This document shows positions 9,469 through 18,893 of a stretch of 64,000 nucleotides of DNA, piece by piece (within the stretch, counting starts at the first letter, position 1; each line of letters opens with the position of its first letter). This DNA comes from Prorocentrum cordatum (Eukaryota; Sar; Dinophyceae; Prorocentrales; Prorocentraceae), in the NCBI GenBank assembly GCA_963575745.1, contig CAUYUJ010017900.1:156925-220924 (forward strand), given 5' to 3'. Below the pieces are notes generated by a model that worked only from the letters and a program-made list of their open reading frames with translations, was not told where the DNA came from and searched no databases. The position numbers and the translations under genes are program-made.

Positions 9469-9670
9469 TAATGCGGGATGGCGATTAGTTAAAGAAATGG
9501 GAGAGAACGATTCAAGAAATAGTTTTCTGCTATCTCTGCATAATCTTCTGGCTGGAGGAGAACGATAAAAGATAGTTTTCCAGCCCGCGGCCGGTTTTTT
9601 CTAATCGTCATCCCGGGCGCCGCCGCGTGAACACGACCCCGGGTCATTTATTAATCGTCATCCTCCATTA
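9469..9670 (-). mobile_element. TAATG MITE, copy D, with known empty site
   Basis: 202 bp from TAATGCGGGATGGCGATTAG to AATCGTCATCCTCCATTA. The flanks CAGTCGACAAAC and GTCTGGGGACGATTTCTCGG are identical or nearly so to the unoccupied copy at 9181, which shows insertion at TA with duplication of TA. Confidence 0.85.
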
Positions 9671-9870
9671 GTCTGGGGACGATTTCTCGGCCATTCTTTC
9701 GGAGGTGGGCAGACCTCCTACCCCGACACGTCGATCAAGGAGTTGGCCGTTTTCGGTTCGCGAGAGGGCGTCGCGGCCGTCCTTTTTGCGGGTCCAGGTC
9801 CGTCGGCTTCGGTCCCAGGCCGTTTTCATTGAGGGGAGGTTTGCTAAAGGGAGGTTTGTCCACCGCCGAC

Positions 9871-10235
9871 AAGTCGGGCATGTCCCTCCACAGGAGGAAT
9901 GTTTCACAGACAACCAACGAAATAACTAGTCTGGGGACGATGTTTCGATGATTGTCGGGCCAGGCGAAAGGGGGGGGGGAGAGGGGAAGGGGGGCGAAAC
10001 GAAATCTGCTGCATGCAGCTGGTTTCCGCTCCACCGAGGGGCCCATTCCTCGATACGTGGCCGCCTCCGGCGCCGGAAGGCGACGGGAAAATCAGCTACG
10101 TGAGCTGATTCTCAAACCTCTCTTTGCTATCCCCCCTCTCGCCCGGCCCGATATTTGTTGACTATGTTTGAGCATTTTGTGGGGTATTCTTTTGTTTCGT
10201 CCAACATCCGCCTGTGGAGGGGGCGATGCCCGACC
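9871..10235 (+). mobile_element. AGTCGGGC TIR element, copy 2, interrupted
   Basis: Left end AAGTCGGGCATGTCCCTCCA and CAGGAGGA; right end TCCGCCTGTGGAGGGGGCGA and TGCCCGACCC. The two halves are split by a CTATCGGGC element at 9953-10152. The interior before the break has the usual CTGGGGACGATGTTTCG. Confidence 0.78.
9953..10152. mobile_element. CTATCGGGC TIR element, copy 3 (nested)
   Basis: About 200 bp from TGTCGGGCCAGGCGAAAGGG to CTCGCCCGGCCCGATA, inserted inside an AGTCGGGC element. It keeps CTGCATGCAG, a decayed GCCTCCGGCGCCGGAAGGC and ATCAGCTACGTGAGCTGATT. Confidence 0.8.
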
Positions 10236-10259
10236 CGATGAACTCCAGGTCGACGCTCC

Positions 10260-10318
10260 CCCCGCCTCCGCCTTCTCCTCCTCCTCCTCCTCCCCCTCCT
10301 CCTCCTCCTCCTCCTCCT
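10260..10318. repeat. (CTC)n tract abutting LINE-A 5' end
   Basis: CTC repeat whose last TCC merges with the first bases of the spliced-leader relic. The 3' end of the same retrotransposon also runs into CTC repeats. Confidence 0.88.
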
Positions 10319-10339
10319 CCGTTGCCATTTTGGCTCAAG
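10318..10339 (+). other. Relic of the dinoflagellate spliced leader
   Basis: The 22-nt DinoSL is matched at 21 of 22 positions. CCATTTTGGCTCAAG (10325-10339) is intact and the upstream part reads TCCGTTG where the leader has CCGTAG. It sits exactly at the 5' boundary of LINE-A, 83 bp before the ORF1 ATG. The leader sequence is established knowledge; the match is read directly. Confidence 0.9.
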
Positions 10340-10421
10340 ATGGGAACAGGTCCCATTTGGGCGGGCAGCTTCTCTTGAAGAAACGATTCCGAGTGTCGTG
10401 CTCGGACGGACACCTCTTGCC

Positions 10422-11426
10422 ATGTCTTCTGCCTCTGTCCTCACCTCTGGTGCGTCCCCTTCCAGTGATGATGCGATGGAGGACGCTATCGAGTTTCAGC
10501 GACAGGTTCGTCCACGCGGGCCTGATGGGGGTGCTGATCTCGTTGCGATTCTAGGGCGCATGGAAAAGAACATGGTCACAAAAGACGACATCCTCGGTCT
10601 GCAGTCGTCGGTGACGAAGAGTGAGGAGAACATCGCCCAGCTCACCGAGCGCATGCATACTCTAGAAGAACAAGTGAAGTCAGGTCTGAATACCGCTCAA
10701 GAAACGGCACTTTTTGCACGACTGGAGGCGAAGATCCTAAGCTCTCAGTCCCAATCTGATGTCGCTAGCACTGTCTCTGGTGCATCGTCTATTGCCTCTC
10801 ACCCTCGTTGGCGGAGTAGGTCTGCTGGCCCGCCTCCCGCTGCGAGTTTTACTGGTTCGGGAAGTGTGGATCGTGGAGCAGATCCCACCAAAATATGGAT
10901 TGGTGGTTTCAATGCTCCGATGCTGGCTCGTGTGATGACGAAATACCTGCAGGACACAGTCATCCCTCACCTGCCTTCGCGCATCAGGCCCCCCTCCCAG
11001 ATCATCGCGCACAACCTCAACAAAGCCTTCTGTGTGAAGTTTGAGAGCGACGCCGATTCGAAGGCGTTTCTCGAGCATGTCAAAACGCACAGTCTGCAGT
11101 TCGTCTCTCCCCAGGGCCACATTTCTCTTCGTGCTCGTCGTGACGCTACCGCTGATGTTCGGCGTCGCAATATTATTCTTGGGCGTGTTTGGCAAGGGGT
11201 CTCGCAGCTAGTCACCGCCAATGGGATCGGGCAGGACATATCGCTTGCAGTCAACGGGCACAAGGGCATCTTGTTCTTCACTAAGAACGAGGAAGTCACA
11301 GTTTTGTGTTCGCTCATCGAGAACCCCGACACCTCTGCCAGTCTCAGCCCAGACTTTGACGCGTTCCAGTCCTTGAAGATGGAGAAGGACCAGGTCACCG
11401 CCATCATGAGAGGTGCCACCGAATAG
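10422..11426 (+). CDS. LINE-A ORF1: coiled-coil/RRM-like RNA-binding protein
   Basis: 334 aa from ATG 10422 (context TTGCCATGT) to TAG 11424-11426. A GTG-started extension is open upstream, but the ATG is 83 bp after the spliced-leader relic and is the natural first start. Residues about 42-109 form a likely coiled coil (KNMVTKDD...ENIAQLTERMHTLEEQV). A basic Ser/Pro linker follows. An RRM-like domain has RNP2-like KIWIGGF at about 157-163 and RNP1-like KAFCVKF at about 201-207. LINE ORF1 proteins of this type bind the element RNA and act as chaperones in the RNP. The stop is followed by one codon (GAA) and then the ORF2 ATG in the same frame, so ORF2 could be reached by readthrough or reinitiation. 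No internal break is seen. Confidence 0.85.
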   Translation: MSSASVLTSGASPSSDDAMEDAIEFQRQVRPRGPDGGADLVAILGRMEKNMVTKDDILGLQSSVTKSEENIAQLTERMHTLEEQVKSGLNTAQETALFARLEAKILSSQSQSDVASTVSGASSIASHPRWRSRSAGPPPAASFTGSGSVDRGADPTKIWIGGFNAPMLARVMTKYLQDTVIPHLPSRIRPPSQIIAHNLNKAFCVKFESDADSKAFLEHVKTHSLQFVSPQGHISLRARRDATADVRRRNIILGRVWQGVSQLVTANGIGQDISLAVNGHKGILFFTKNEEVTVLCSLIENPDTSASLSPDFDAFQSLKMEKDQVTAIMRGATE

Positions 11427-11429
11427 GAA

Positions 11430-11870
11430 ATGTCTTCGCCTATCACGTCCGTCCAAGGGGATCGACCGAGTGGGTGCTGTTTTGCTCCTGCCGTACATCG
11501 TACGCAACGTGAGCAACGGCGTCGGTCTGCTTCTATTTCGAGTTCTTCCTCCGTCTCGTCCTCTGCGTCTTCCTCATCTTCGGGCTCATCATGTTCGTCT
11601 TCGGCTTCCTCGGAGGGCTTGCCTCCGCGTTGCTGCCGCACACCGTTTTATCCTAGTTCTGACTTCTCTATTGTCATCTGGAACGCCAGATCGCTGTTCG
11701 GGGGCTTATCCACCAGTCACACCAAACTCAAGCAGGAAATCCAACAGTTGTATCGGCTTTGTCAAGCCCACGATGTCGCCTGTATCCAGGAGGCTCGCGG
11801 GACCTATCACGACTTAGATTTAATTCTAAAGGAGTTCCAGGGTGTCAGCGGAAAAAGGTACCTTCTTTAG
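11430..11870 (+). CDS. LINE-A ORF2, part 1: start of APE-type endonuclease
   Basis: Open from ATG 11430, one codon after the ORF1 stop, to a stop near 11870. Residues 35-61 are an almost pure Ser run. Residues 81-91, IVIWNARSLFG, are the first endonuclease motif (Asn85), and ACIQEARG supplies the catalytic Glu121. The domain should continue with 'GG' and 'NIH' motifs, but these lie in the +1 frame from 11842. One extra base near the A-run at 11850-11854 would explain this. It is therefore the 5' piece of one ORF2 split by a frameshift. Confidence 0.82.
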   Translation: MSSPITSVQGDRPSGCCFAPAVHRTQREQRRRSASISSSSSVSSSASSSSSGSSCSSSASSEGLPPRCCRTPFYPSSDFSIVIWNARSLFGGLSTSHTKLKQEIQQLYRLCQAHDVACIQEARGTYHDLDLILKEFQGVSGKRYLL

Positions 11871-13002
11871 CGATCGTTCTGCTGGCGGCAGTCTCATTCT
11901 TTTGCACCCTCGGCTCCGTGGACAGTTTTTCGCTCTTCAACATCAAACTCTCGTGCATGGGCGTGTGCATCTGGTTTCTCTTCACGGCATACATGGTACT
12001 CTACAGATAGGTAACATACACATTGATCCTGGGGCGTCGGTTTTGCAGCAAAAAGGAGAGCTTCGGTCGATCCGCAGGTCCCTGTTGGGGGCTGATGTGA
12101 GCACGGGGTTCCTTTGTGGCGATTTCAATTTTCCTGCTGACGGGGAAGGTTCGTTTTCTGCTGATGGGCATATTCGTTGCAGTAACAACAGCCGTGGTGC
12201 ATACTTCTCCGATCTCTTTCCCGACCTGTGCGAGGTAGACCAGCACCACTTCACCCATCGTGTGATGGATGCGAGTGGTCACAGGCCCGCTATTTCGTCT
12301 CTGGCGCGGCTTGATCGGATTTACTGCAACATCCCCAGCAGCGCGCTGCTCGACTTTAAGCCGCTCGGCCTTGTACTATGGGCCTCACAGGGAGAGTGGC
12401 CACTCTCCGATCACGCGCCTGTGCTTCTTCGGCTTAACGTTTCGCCGCCCAGTGGGTTTCGTGTCCCGTCCTGGGTACCTCGGCATCCTAAGTACCGTGA
12501 GTTTTCGGATGAAATCGCTGATTCTGCTGGCCCTCGGGATCCTGACCCTATCCTGGCTCTTGGTGAGACAAAAGCAATGATCAAGGCGGCTGCGAAACGT
12601 GTTATTGAATTATCGCGCTTTGGTGGGCCACTGTCTGTGGAAGAGAAGGTGCATTGGGCTCTGGCGGCTCTTCGTAGCCTTCGGCGCGGGCAGCCTCTTT
12701 TTCTACGGAAAGCTCTGGGTGCTTTCAAGGACTTGCCGCAGTTTATATGTTGGGAATCTGGACTTTGGATTGATTTTCATGGATTTCACAGATTTTTAAG
12801 CGAACTCAAGGCTGAGCAGATCCAGGGGCATATTCAGGAGAATGAGGAATCCGACAGGCCAGTGGTTCAGAAGCATGCTGTTCGAAACCGACTCACGTCG
12901 TATCTCTGTGCTTGGGGGCGAAGGAGGAGGAGGATCTCGCTCTCTGCTATTTCCGACCCGACGGGTCTCCAGGTTTCTGAACCTAGCGCTGCGGCTAAGT
13001 AG
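11842..13002 (+). pseudogene. LINE-A ORF2, part 2: rest of endonuclease and linker
   Basis: The +1 frame continues the endonuclease: SAGGSLILLHPRL, NIHIDPGA, catalytic GDFNFPADG (residues 93-101 of this piece), LARLDRIYCN and SDHAPVLL (189-196). These are the remaining APE/EEP residues, including the Asp/Asn pair and the Ser-Asp-His end motif. A linker of about 170 aa to the RT follows. The piece has no plausible start of its own (the first codon is GTG inside the domain) and ends at TAG 13000-13002; the same frame then continues directly into the RT. Confidence 0.82.
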
Positions 13003-15168
13003 TTGGCGGCGCACTGGGGACAGGTGCATGCCTTCGTCGAAGGTGAAGATGCCAGACTGCAAGAACTCATACCCTTCATCGCGCAGGTGCCTCCTCTCAT
13101 ATTCTGGGAACTCGAGTCTGATGGATTCTGTCAGCACGCTCAATATGCTCGAGACTCGTGTCCTGGGCCCGACGGGATTCCGTGCAGTGCCTGGTTTCGG
13201 GGCGGTACCTGCACGATGGAACCTCTCTGTGAAGTGTACCAGGAGCTTCTCGCTCATGGGCGGCTTCTTGATGAATTTAATCATGGCATCGCTGTTTTCT
13301 TACCCAAGGGTGATGCCCCCAGCGATGCTGCGGACGCTATCTTCCGTCCACCTGGGCAGGCCAGGCCTATTGCTCTTGGAAGTTCGGATAACAAGTTGAT
13401 CAGCCGTGCTATTAATAAACCTGTCGTTCGTGTCCTCCAGGAGTGTTGTATCGACTTCCAGCGCGGTTTTATCCTTGGGCGCAATTTCACCAACCACATT
13501 GTAGCTCTGGAATCTCCGGCCGTGGAATGGTCTGTCCAGGACGGACTTCAGGCGACGGGTTACGTTACGTTTGATATTAAGGCTGCCTTTCCCACTCTCC
13601 TCCACTCCATGATTATCTTCGTTCTCAAAACCATGAAGTTCCCGAAAAAAATCCGCAGGGCGGCTGCCGCTCTTTATCAACATGTGTGGGTTTCGGTCTC
13701 CTTCTGCGGAGTGCAAGACTCTGGGTGGTGGGTCAAGCGTGGGATCAAGCAAGGGTGCCCGCTCTCCTCCTCGCTCTTCGTGCTGTGCATCGATCCGATC
13801 TTAAGGATGCTTGAGCAGCGCCTTCAGCGCGTGCCATCGGCGCTGGGTGCCTGTGCTGACGATGTGGGGCTCGTCTCGCAGGACGTGTATCGAGCTCTGG
13901 CCCTGGCACTTCCTGTATTTGATTGTGCTGCCCAGGCTGCTGGACTCGAGCTCAACGTCACGAAATCTATCATTGTCCCTCTCGCAGCCCTCCCTGAACA
14001 TGAATATCGCAACCTCCTTGACGTTGCCGGTTTACCCCCCTCCTTCAAGGTGCAGCATATGGCTAAGTACTTGGGTATCTTTCTTGGGCGTGGTGGGTCT
14101 GTGCGTTCTTGGGGCGCTCCTGCCAGGAAATGTCTTGGGCAAGCTCTTGGTACTAAATCTCTTGGGTTGGGTCTGGTGAAAAGTATCGCGCTATTCAATC
14201 AGAATGGTTTCAGCTGTTTGTCGTGCGTGTCTCAATTCTTTTCACCTCCCAAGTCTGTGTATGAAGCAGTCCGTGCAGCGGGACAAGCGTTGGTGTGCGG
14301 CCCGCGGAATGCTCTTAGTCCTGCCATGCTCGAGAATTTAACGGCGCTGGGGCTACCGTGCCAAATGAGAAGGCTGGATCTGGTTTCGAGGGCCACTCTT
14401 TACCGTTTCGCCTGCAATTCGATTGAGTTTTATCGCGCGAAGACGCGGATCCAGGCGATGGCCGCCAGCGACGAGTGCAAAATTCTATGGGACAGGGATC
14501 CCCTATGGTTGCAGTCATCCATGCGCGCCCTTATCGCTAACTATGATCAGTTATGCGCCGTGCCGAAAGTACCCGTCCCTGGGACTCCGCGGATCCAAGC
14601 TGCTACGACGAAATGGCTCTATCATCTTGCCCCCGAAGGATATCGGGTCCCGCTCCTGTATCGGATGAAGAAGTTGGGGGTCTCCGCGAGGTGTTGTGAT
14701 CTTGACCTAGCCCTGATGGCGCTCCGTAGACTAGAAAAGCTTGTTCCCTCTTGCGTTATCGTTTCTGTTTTGAAAACGTACTCGAACGGCCGGTGCTGTT
14801 CTGCCAGGTTCCATGGGCCCACCTGTGGCTGCGTTTTCTGTTCGGCGCCTGGGGCCGACAAGTTCCTTCACTATCTTGAGTGCCCTGTTGTTATGTCTAG
14901 TGCCAGTGCCGTCCTGCATCTGCCCGCTTTCTTTACCTTGCTCTCTGGGCCGCAGCGTGCCTCCATCTTCCCCTGGGCCGCCTCTTCTCAGCTGGAGCTG
15001 TCAGCTTGCGCGGTTTTCCTTGATCTCATCTTTCAGGCTTATCATGATTTGCGGTATGCTTCCAGCCTGTCGCCTCCGAGGGGGGCTCTGCGGCTTCAGG
15101 GCAGGATGCGCGCTCGGTTGAAGCAGCTCAAGAGGCGGGATCATCGCCTGAGCATGCTACTTGGGTAG
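13003..15168 (+). pseudogene. LINE-A ORF2, part 3: reverse transcriptase and zinc knuckle
   Basis: 721 codons in the same frame as part 2, separated only by TAG. RT motifs in order: CPGPDGIPCSAWF (53-65), RPIALGSSDNKLISRAIN (121-138), RGFILGRN (154-161), motif A FDIKAAFP (190-197, Asp191), motif B GIKQGCPLSSSLF (247-259), motif C CADDVG (284-289, the Asp-Asp catalytic pair) and KYLG (355-358). The C-terminus has CxxC...H....C at 610-627 (CVFCSAPGADKFLHYLEC), as in LINE tail knuckles that contact RNA. The RT itself has no internal stop and its catalytic residues are intact. It ends at TAG 15166-15168. Confidence 0.88.
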
Positions 15169-15238
15169 AACCTGGGGAGCTTGCCAGGTATTGAATTAGG
15201 GTCGGGTCGGCCTAATTCTTTGCCTTCCGTGGCCTCGT

Positions 15239-15300
15239 GCCTCCTCTCCTCCTCCTCCTCCCTCCTCCTCCTCCTCCTCCTCCTCCTCCTCCTCCTCTCG
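15239..15300. repeat. (CTC)n tract at LINE-A 3' end
   Basis: CTC repeat beginning 70 bp after the RT stop. No A-rich tail is present, so the tract may be the 3' tail of the element or its target. Confidence 0.85.
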
Positions 15301-15398
15301 AAGCGTTGCCCCCCCCCCCCCCCCCCCGGGAGGAGCCCCCGCCGCGCGAGCTCTGGGGGCGGGGCGGCCGCGGGGGGAGGGGCCGTGGGTCACCAGTG

Positions 15399-15427
15399 AA
15401 GTCGGGCACGCCCCTCTGCAGGAGGAT
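15399..15427 (+). mobile_element. AGTCGGGC element left-end fragment
   Basis: AAGTCGGGCACGCCCCTCTG followed by CAGGAGGA, then unrelated sequence and a CTC tract. No right end is found nearby. Confidence 0.6.
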
Positions 15428-15463
15428 TTTGCAAACATCGGAAGGACAAGTCCTGGATAGCTC

Positions 15464-15620
15464 CCTCCTCCCTCCTCCCTCCTCCCTCTTCCCTCCTCCT
15501 CCTCCTCCTCCTCCCTCCTCCTCCTCCTCCCTCCTCCTCCTCCTCCTCCTCCTCCTCCTCCTCCTCCTCCTCCTCCTCCTCCTCCTCCTGTTCCTCCTCC
15601 TCCTCCTCCTCCTCCTCCAC
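15464..15620. repeat. (CTC)n/(CCT)n tract
   Basis: About 155 bp pyrimidine tract. A CCCTCCT variant recurs at 15680-15712. Confidence 0.9.
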
Positions 15621-15849
15621 TGTCGTTGTATCACCCTTCTCGTCACTATTCTGTTCGTGCCTCTCGGCTAACAAACAACCTCCCTCTTCCCTCCTCCCTC
15701 CTCCCTCCTTCTCTCGGGGCCAAGAGGGTTTCAGGCTAAGACGCCGGAACCGCAGGGTAGCCCCGCGGGGCTCGCTCTGGTTCCCTTCCGTGCACAATCC
15801 CCGGGGCGATTCGCCTGGGGGTGCAGCGAGTTCCGGCAGGCCTTTTTGC

Positions 15850-16040
15850 GGGCAGTACTTCTGTCCATATCCACTGCAGTATGGAGTTTCGGGCGCCCTT
15901 CCCCAGAAACCCGAGGCACACTGTATATGGACAAATTTGCCCGCCGTAGAGGCTACGTTTTTATCCATATCCAGTGCGCCTCGGCCTTGAGGCGCTTCTT
16001 CCCAACAAGTTCAAGACGCGCTGGATATGGATATAAGTCT
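15850..16040. repeat. TCCATATCCA hairpin element, copy 1
   Basis: GTCCATATCCACTGCAGTAT and CACTGTATATGGAC form one inverted pair; TATCCATATCCAGTGCGC and GCGCTGGATATGGATA form a second. A related block lies at 32088-32215. Non-coding. Confidence 0.65.
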
Positions 16041-16189
16041 TGCCCGCACTTTTCTAAGCGTTTCCCAACATGCGTGCCCGGAAGCTCTCCAGGAGATCCT
16101 TCGGAAGCTCTCTCCGGGTGCGTCCAAGGCCCTTCGGCAGGCCTTCGCGCGCCCTGCTAGCGCCCTGCTTTCCAGGTTTTGGACCCCAC

Positions 16190-16300
16190 AAGTAGTCTGA
16201 GGACGATCTGTTTTGACAATTTTGGCACATTTGTTGATCATTTTTCTGATATGTTTTGTTTTTCGCCCAGAATCCCCCTGTAGGGTGATGCGCCTGAGCT
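16190..16300 (+). mobile_element. AGTCGGGC-related element, left end lost
   Basis: Interior AGTCTGAGGACGATCTGTTTTG and right-end-like TTCGCCCAGAATCCCCCTGT with AGGGTGATGCGCCTGA. The left terminus is missing or diverged. The following 16301-16880 holds no gene I can recognise. Confidence 0.45.
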
Positions 16301-16884
16301 AAGTCAACTGGTGAAGGGCCCGCGGTCGGGGAAACGTAAGACTCGAGCTCGCTGGAACCGGGTCCGTCTTCGATCTCGTCGGTTCAGTTTTCCCGTTTGA
16401 TGGCATGCAGCGGGAGCTCGCGTCGAGTTTCTAGACCGGGTCTTGTCGTGATTCTGACGGCCCCGTCGGGCCATTTCGAGCCCTCCAAGCTCGAGTCTTG
16501 CGCCTCCCCTCAGCAAGAATTATGATGTTCCACCCCTCTGTAGCCTTGATCATCAAAAAGACTTTCGAGCACCAGGAAAGTACCGAAACTGGAGGGTTTC
16601 CGCGTGTCTGGCCCTAGGAGGCGATACTCGTTCGGCTTTGTTTCGAGACTTTCCTGTGCGCTCGAAATCATGCCTGGGATGTGGTCATGAAGTACGATGG
16701 GGGGCAACAGTGCGCCTCCCCGCAGTGAGAGAGGCCCAAAGAAGCGAGGGTCGTCGAGTGCCTGTCGTCCTTTTTTTTCCGGTGTCTATGGAGGCCGTTT
16801 TCTTCGGGCCCCGGTGCCGCCGGAGATCGCGCCAGGATGGACTCCGGAAGGGGTCCGGGGGCCGCCTCGAGGGGATGCTGGTCT

Positions 16885-17042
16885 TAAGTCGGGCACGTCC
16901 CTCTCCAGGAGGAATAATCCGACATAGTCGAAAATGGTATGGGGACGGCTTCCCGACCACTTTTGACCACGTTTGAACATTTTTGGACTAGTCTCGATTC
17001 TTCGTCCAAAATCCGCCTGCAGGGGGACATGCCCGACCTTAG
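16885..17042 (+). mobile_element. AGTCGGGC TIR element, copy 4, intact
   Basis: About 157 bp: TAAGTCGGGCACGTCCCTCT with CCAGGAGGA on the left and TCCGCCTGCAGGGGGACATG with CCCGACCTTA on the right, inverted at about 24 of 28 positions. The interior is TATGGGGACGG...TTTTTGGAC...TTCGTCC. TA lies on both sides, as for TA-target elements. Confidence 0.85.
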
Positions 17043-17067
17043 GACCTAATGCTGGTCGGGAGATCCA

Positions 17068-17069
<2 letters not shown>

Positions 17070-17097
<28 letters not shown>
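17070..17097. repeat. (GA)n microsatellite
   Basis: Pure GA dinucleotide run; a short (GGATC)n run lies at 17229-17262. The stretch 17263-17940 has no recognisable gene. Confidence 0.9.
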
Positions 17098-17103
<6 letters not shown>

Positions 17104-17944
17104 AACAGAGACGTGCGCACCGAAGCCAATGCCGTCCCCCCGTTGTCGCAGTCGCTGGCCTCCCATAGGGCGCCTCGTCGCCGGGACTGGGCTCGCCTCC
17201 GAGTCCTGGTGGGAACGCTTCTTCGGGGGGGGGTCGGGTCGGATCGGATCGGATCGGATCGCTTGCGCGGGCATGCGCCCGGGCCCCTTCAGGGCGAGGC
17301 GGGCGAGGCCATGGCCTCGCATGAGAGGCATCGCGCGTCGGAGGCTCGCTCAGGACAATGCGTGCCTCACGAGTTGATGCTCCAATTGATCCCACCCCTC
17401 TGTTGCAATCCGATGTAGTGACGTAGTTCTGTTGAAGTAGCGGTGCTTCTTGGGGGGTAGCTGCATCGGACCCCCCCCCCCCGGAGTGGCTCTGGCCCAG
17501 GGCGATTCCAGCTTTTCCATCGACGGCCTGCAGGGCCCTCGCGTGCCCCATGGTGGCCCGAGGGGCTCCCAGACAGCGCGAGGAGCTGGGACCTTGTAGG
17601 ACAGGATCACCCCTGGCAGCACGGAGAGGGTGAAGGGGCAGGACGGGGCTTGGAGGAGGGGGGGAGGGGGTGGGGTTGTGGGCGTGGCGGGGCTCTTTCG
17701 ACGCGTCAGCGACACGGGGTGGTGAGGGAGAAGAGGGAGAGGGGAGAGCCTTTGATGGACCGATGTTCCCCAGCAGCGCCTGCATTCCAGGGCTTCTTAA
17801 CTGTTTTCATGTATGTGTCTTCTCTCATTCAGGGTCAAAGGCGCAACCGCCACCCCGCTGGCCATTTGAGGCTCCACTGAGTTCATAGAACCTTGGACGT
17901 CCTTTGCTGCTGATCCTGCTTACGAGAGTTCTGCAAAAACCACT

Positions 17945-18320
17945 GCAGAGCGGGCGCCGCCCCTTGCGCGCTCGTTGCAAGCACTCGCCGGACGCCGCAC
18001 CTCCCGTCTCCAGCAACAGAAAAACGCTCGCGGAGTGTGGGCGCCGCCCTCTTGCCGCACCCTGCCAGCAACAGCGCGCATAACAGCGTGCACAGGGCGC
18101 CGCCCCCTGCTGAGCTTTGGGGGAACTCGCGCGCACGCGCCGCGGACACCGCCCTTCTGCACCAGGCGCCAAGAAGCACGCGCACGCGCCCCACATGCGC
18201 GCCCACAGAGAGGGCACCGCCTCGTTCCCGCCCGCCGGACGCACGCAGACGCAGGCGCTGCCTCCCCTCTGCCGCCCGTGGTAGACACGAGCGCACAGCG
18301 TGGGCATCGCCACTTGCGCG
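17945..18320. repeat. Degenerate GGGCGCCGCC repeat array
   Basis: The motif GGGC(G/A)CCGCC(C/T) recurs about seven times at irregular 44-89 bp spacing, with AACA and GCGCGC words between. It keeps Ala/Arg-rich frames open on both strands; none looks like a protein family. Confidence 0.55.
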
Positions 18321-18893
18321 GCGCTCAACCTGGAAATGGTGCCCGCCGTCTGTCGTAAGTGGGTCCTATGGGACTCCTAGGTTCCAGCCTGCTCCAGGCG
18401 TCGTCCTTCTTCAAGAGTCAAGCAGCTCCTCCTTCTCCTTCTGCTACAGGAGGGCGGGCGAAAGCCTAATCTACCTTCAACGCCGTCTGCTTCATGTTCG
18501 GCCCACTGCGTCCGATCGATGGATGCCCCTGCTCCTCTCCTCTTCCCCTTCCGCCCTCCCCCTCTACCAGGGCGTTCCACTTCAGACTCAAGCAGGCTAC
18601 TTGCATGGCATTCCCCCCCCGCCCCCCCCCTCCGCCACCTCCTCAAACCGCCGTGCGCCGAAGAGACTTGCAAGTGAGGTCCGACCTGCGTGAGGTCCAG
18701 CTTCCTTTGGGGCCTCGTCCTCCCTTCCCCTTACATGCAGGCAAGCTTGCCCAGCGTCCAGAGAAAATAACTTCTGGGCGGCCACACGTGCGAGCCTCTT
18801 CTCTGGTGAGCCCCCCACTGGTCCAGTCCGAGGGGCAGCAGGGGTTTGGGTGTTGCGGTTGGCTGCCTCCCCATCCGTCCCCCTACAGTCGGG

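Larger units (their letters stand above)
10318..15300 (+). mobile_element. LINE-A: non-LTR retrotransposon with SL-capped 5' end
   Basis: About 5 kb. Order: spliced-leader relic (10318-10339), short leader, ORF1 with an RRM-like domain, APE-type endonuclease, reverse transcriptase, C-terminal zinc knuckle, a 70-bp 3' leader and a (CTC)n tail. All coding parts lie on the plus strand. It is close to full length but has a +1 frameshift in the endonuclease and a TAG between endonuclease and RT, so this copy is probably inactive. The layout fits L1-like/APE-type LINEs, and the SL relic indicates that the copied RNA was a trans-spliced mRNA. Confidence 0.88.

Noticed and set aside
7847-10235. Transposase gene for the TIR families
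   Set aside because: All TIR elements seen are under about 500 bp without their repeats and have no coding capacity; none of the larger ones contains a transposase-like frame.
13824-14198. Minus-strand frames over the LINE reverse transcriptases (here and at 52862-53516 and 55183-56223)
   Set aside because: Complement of well-supported RT and endonuclease coding sequence; no motifs of their own.
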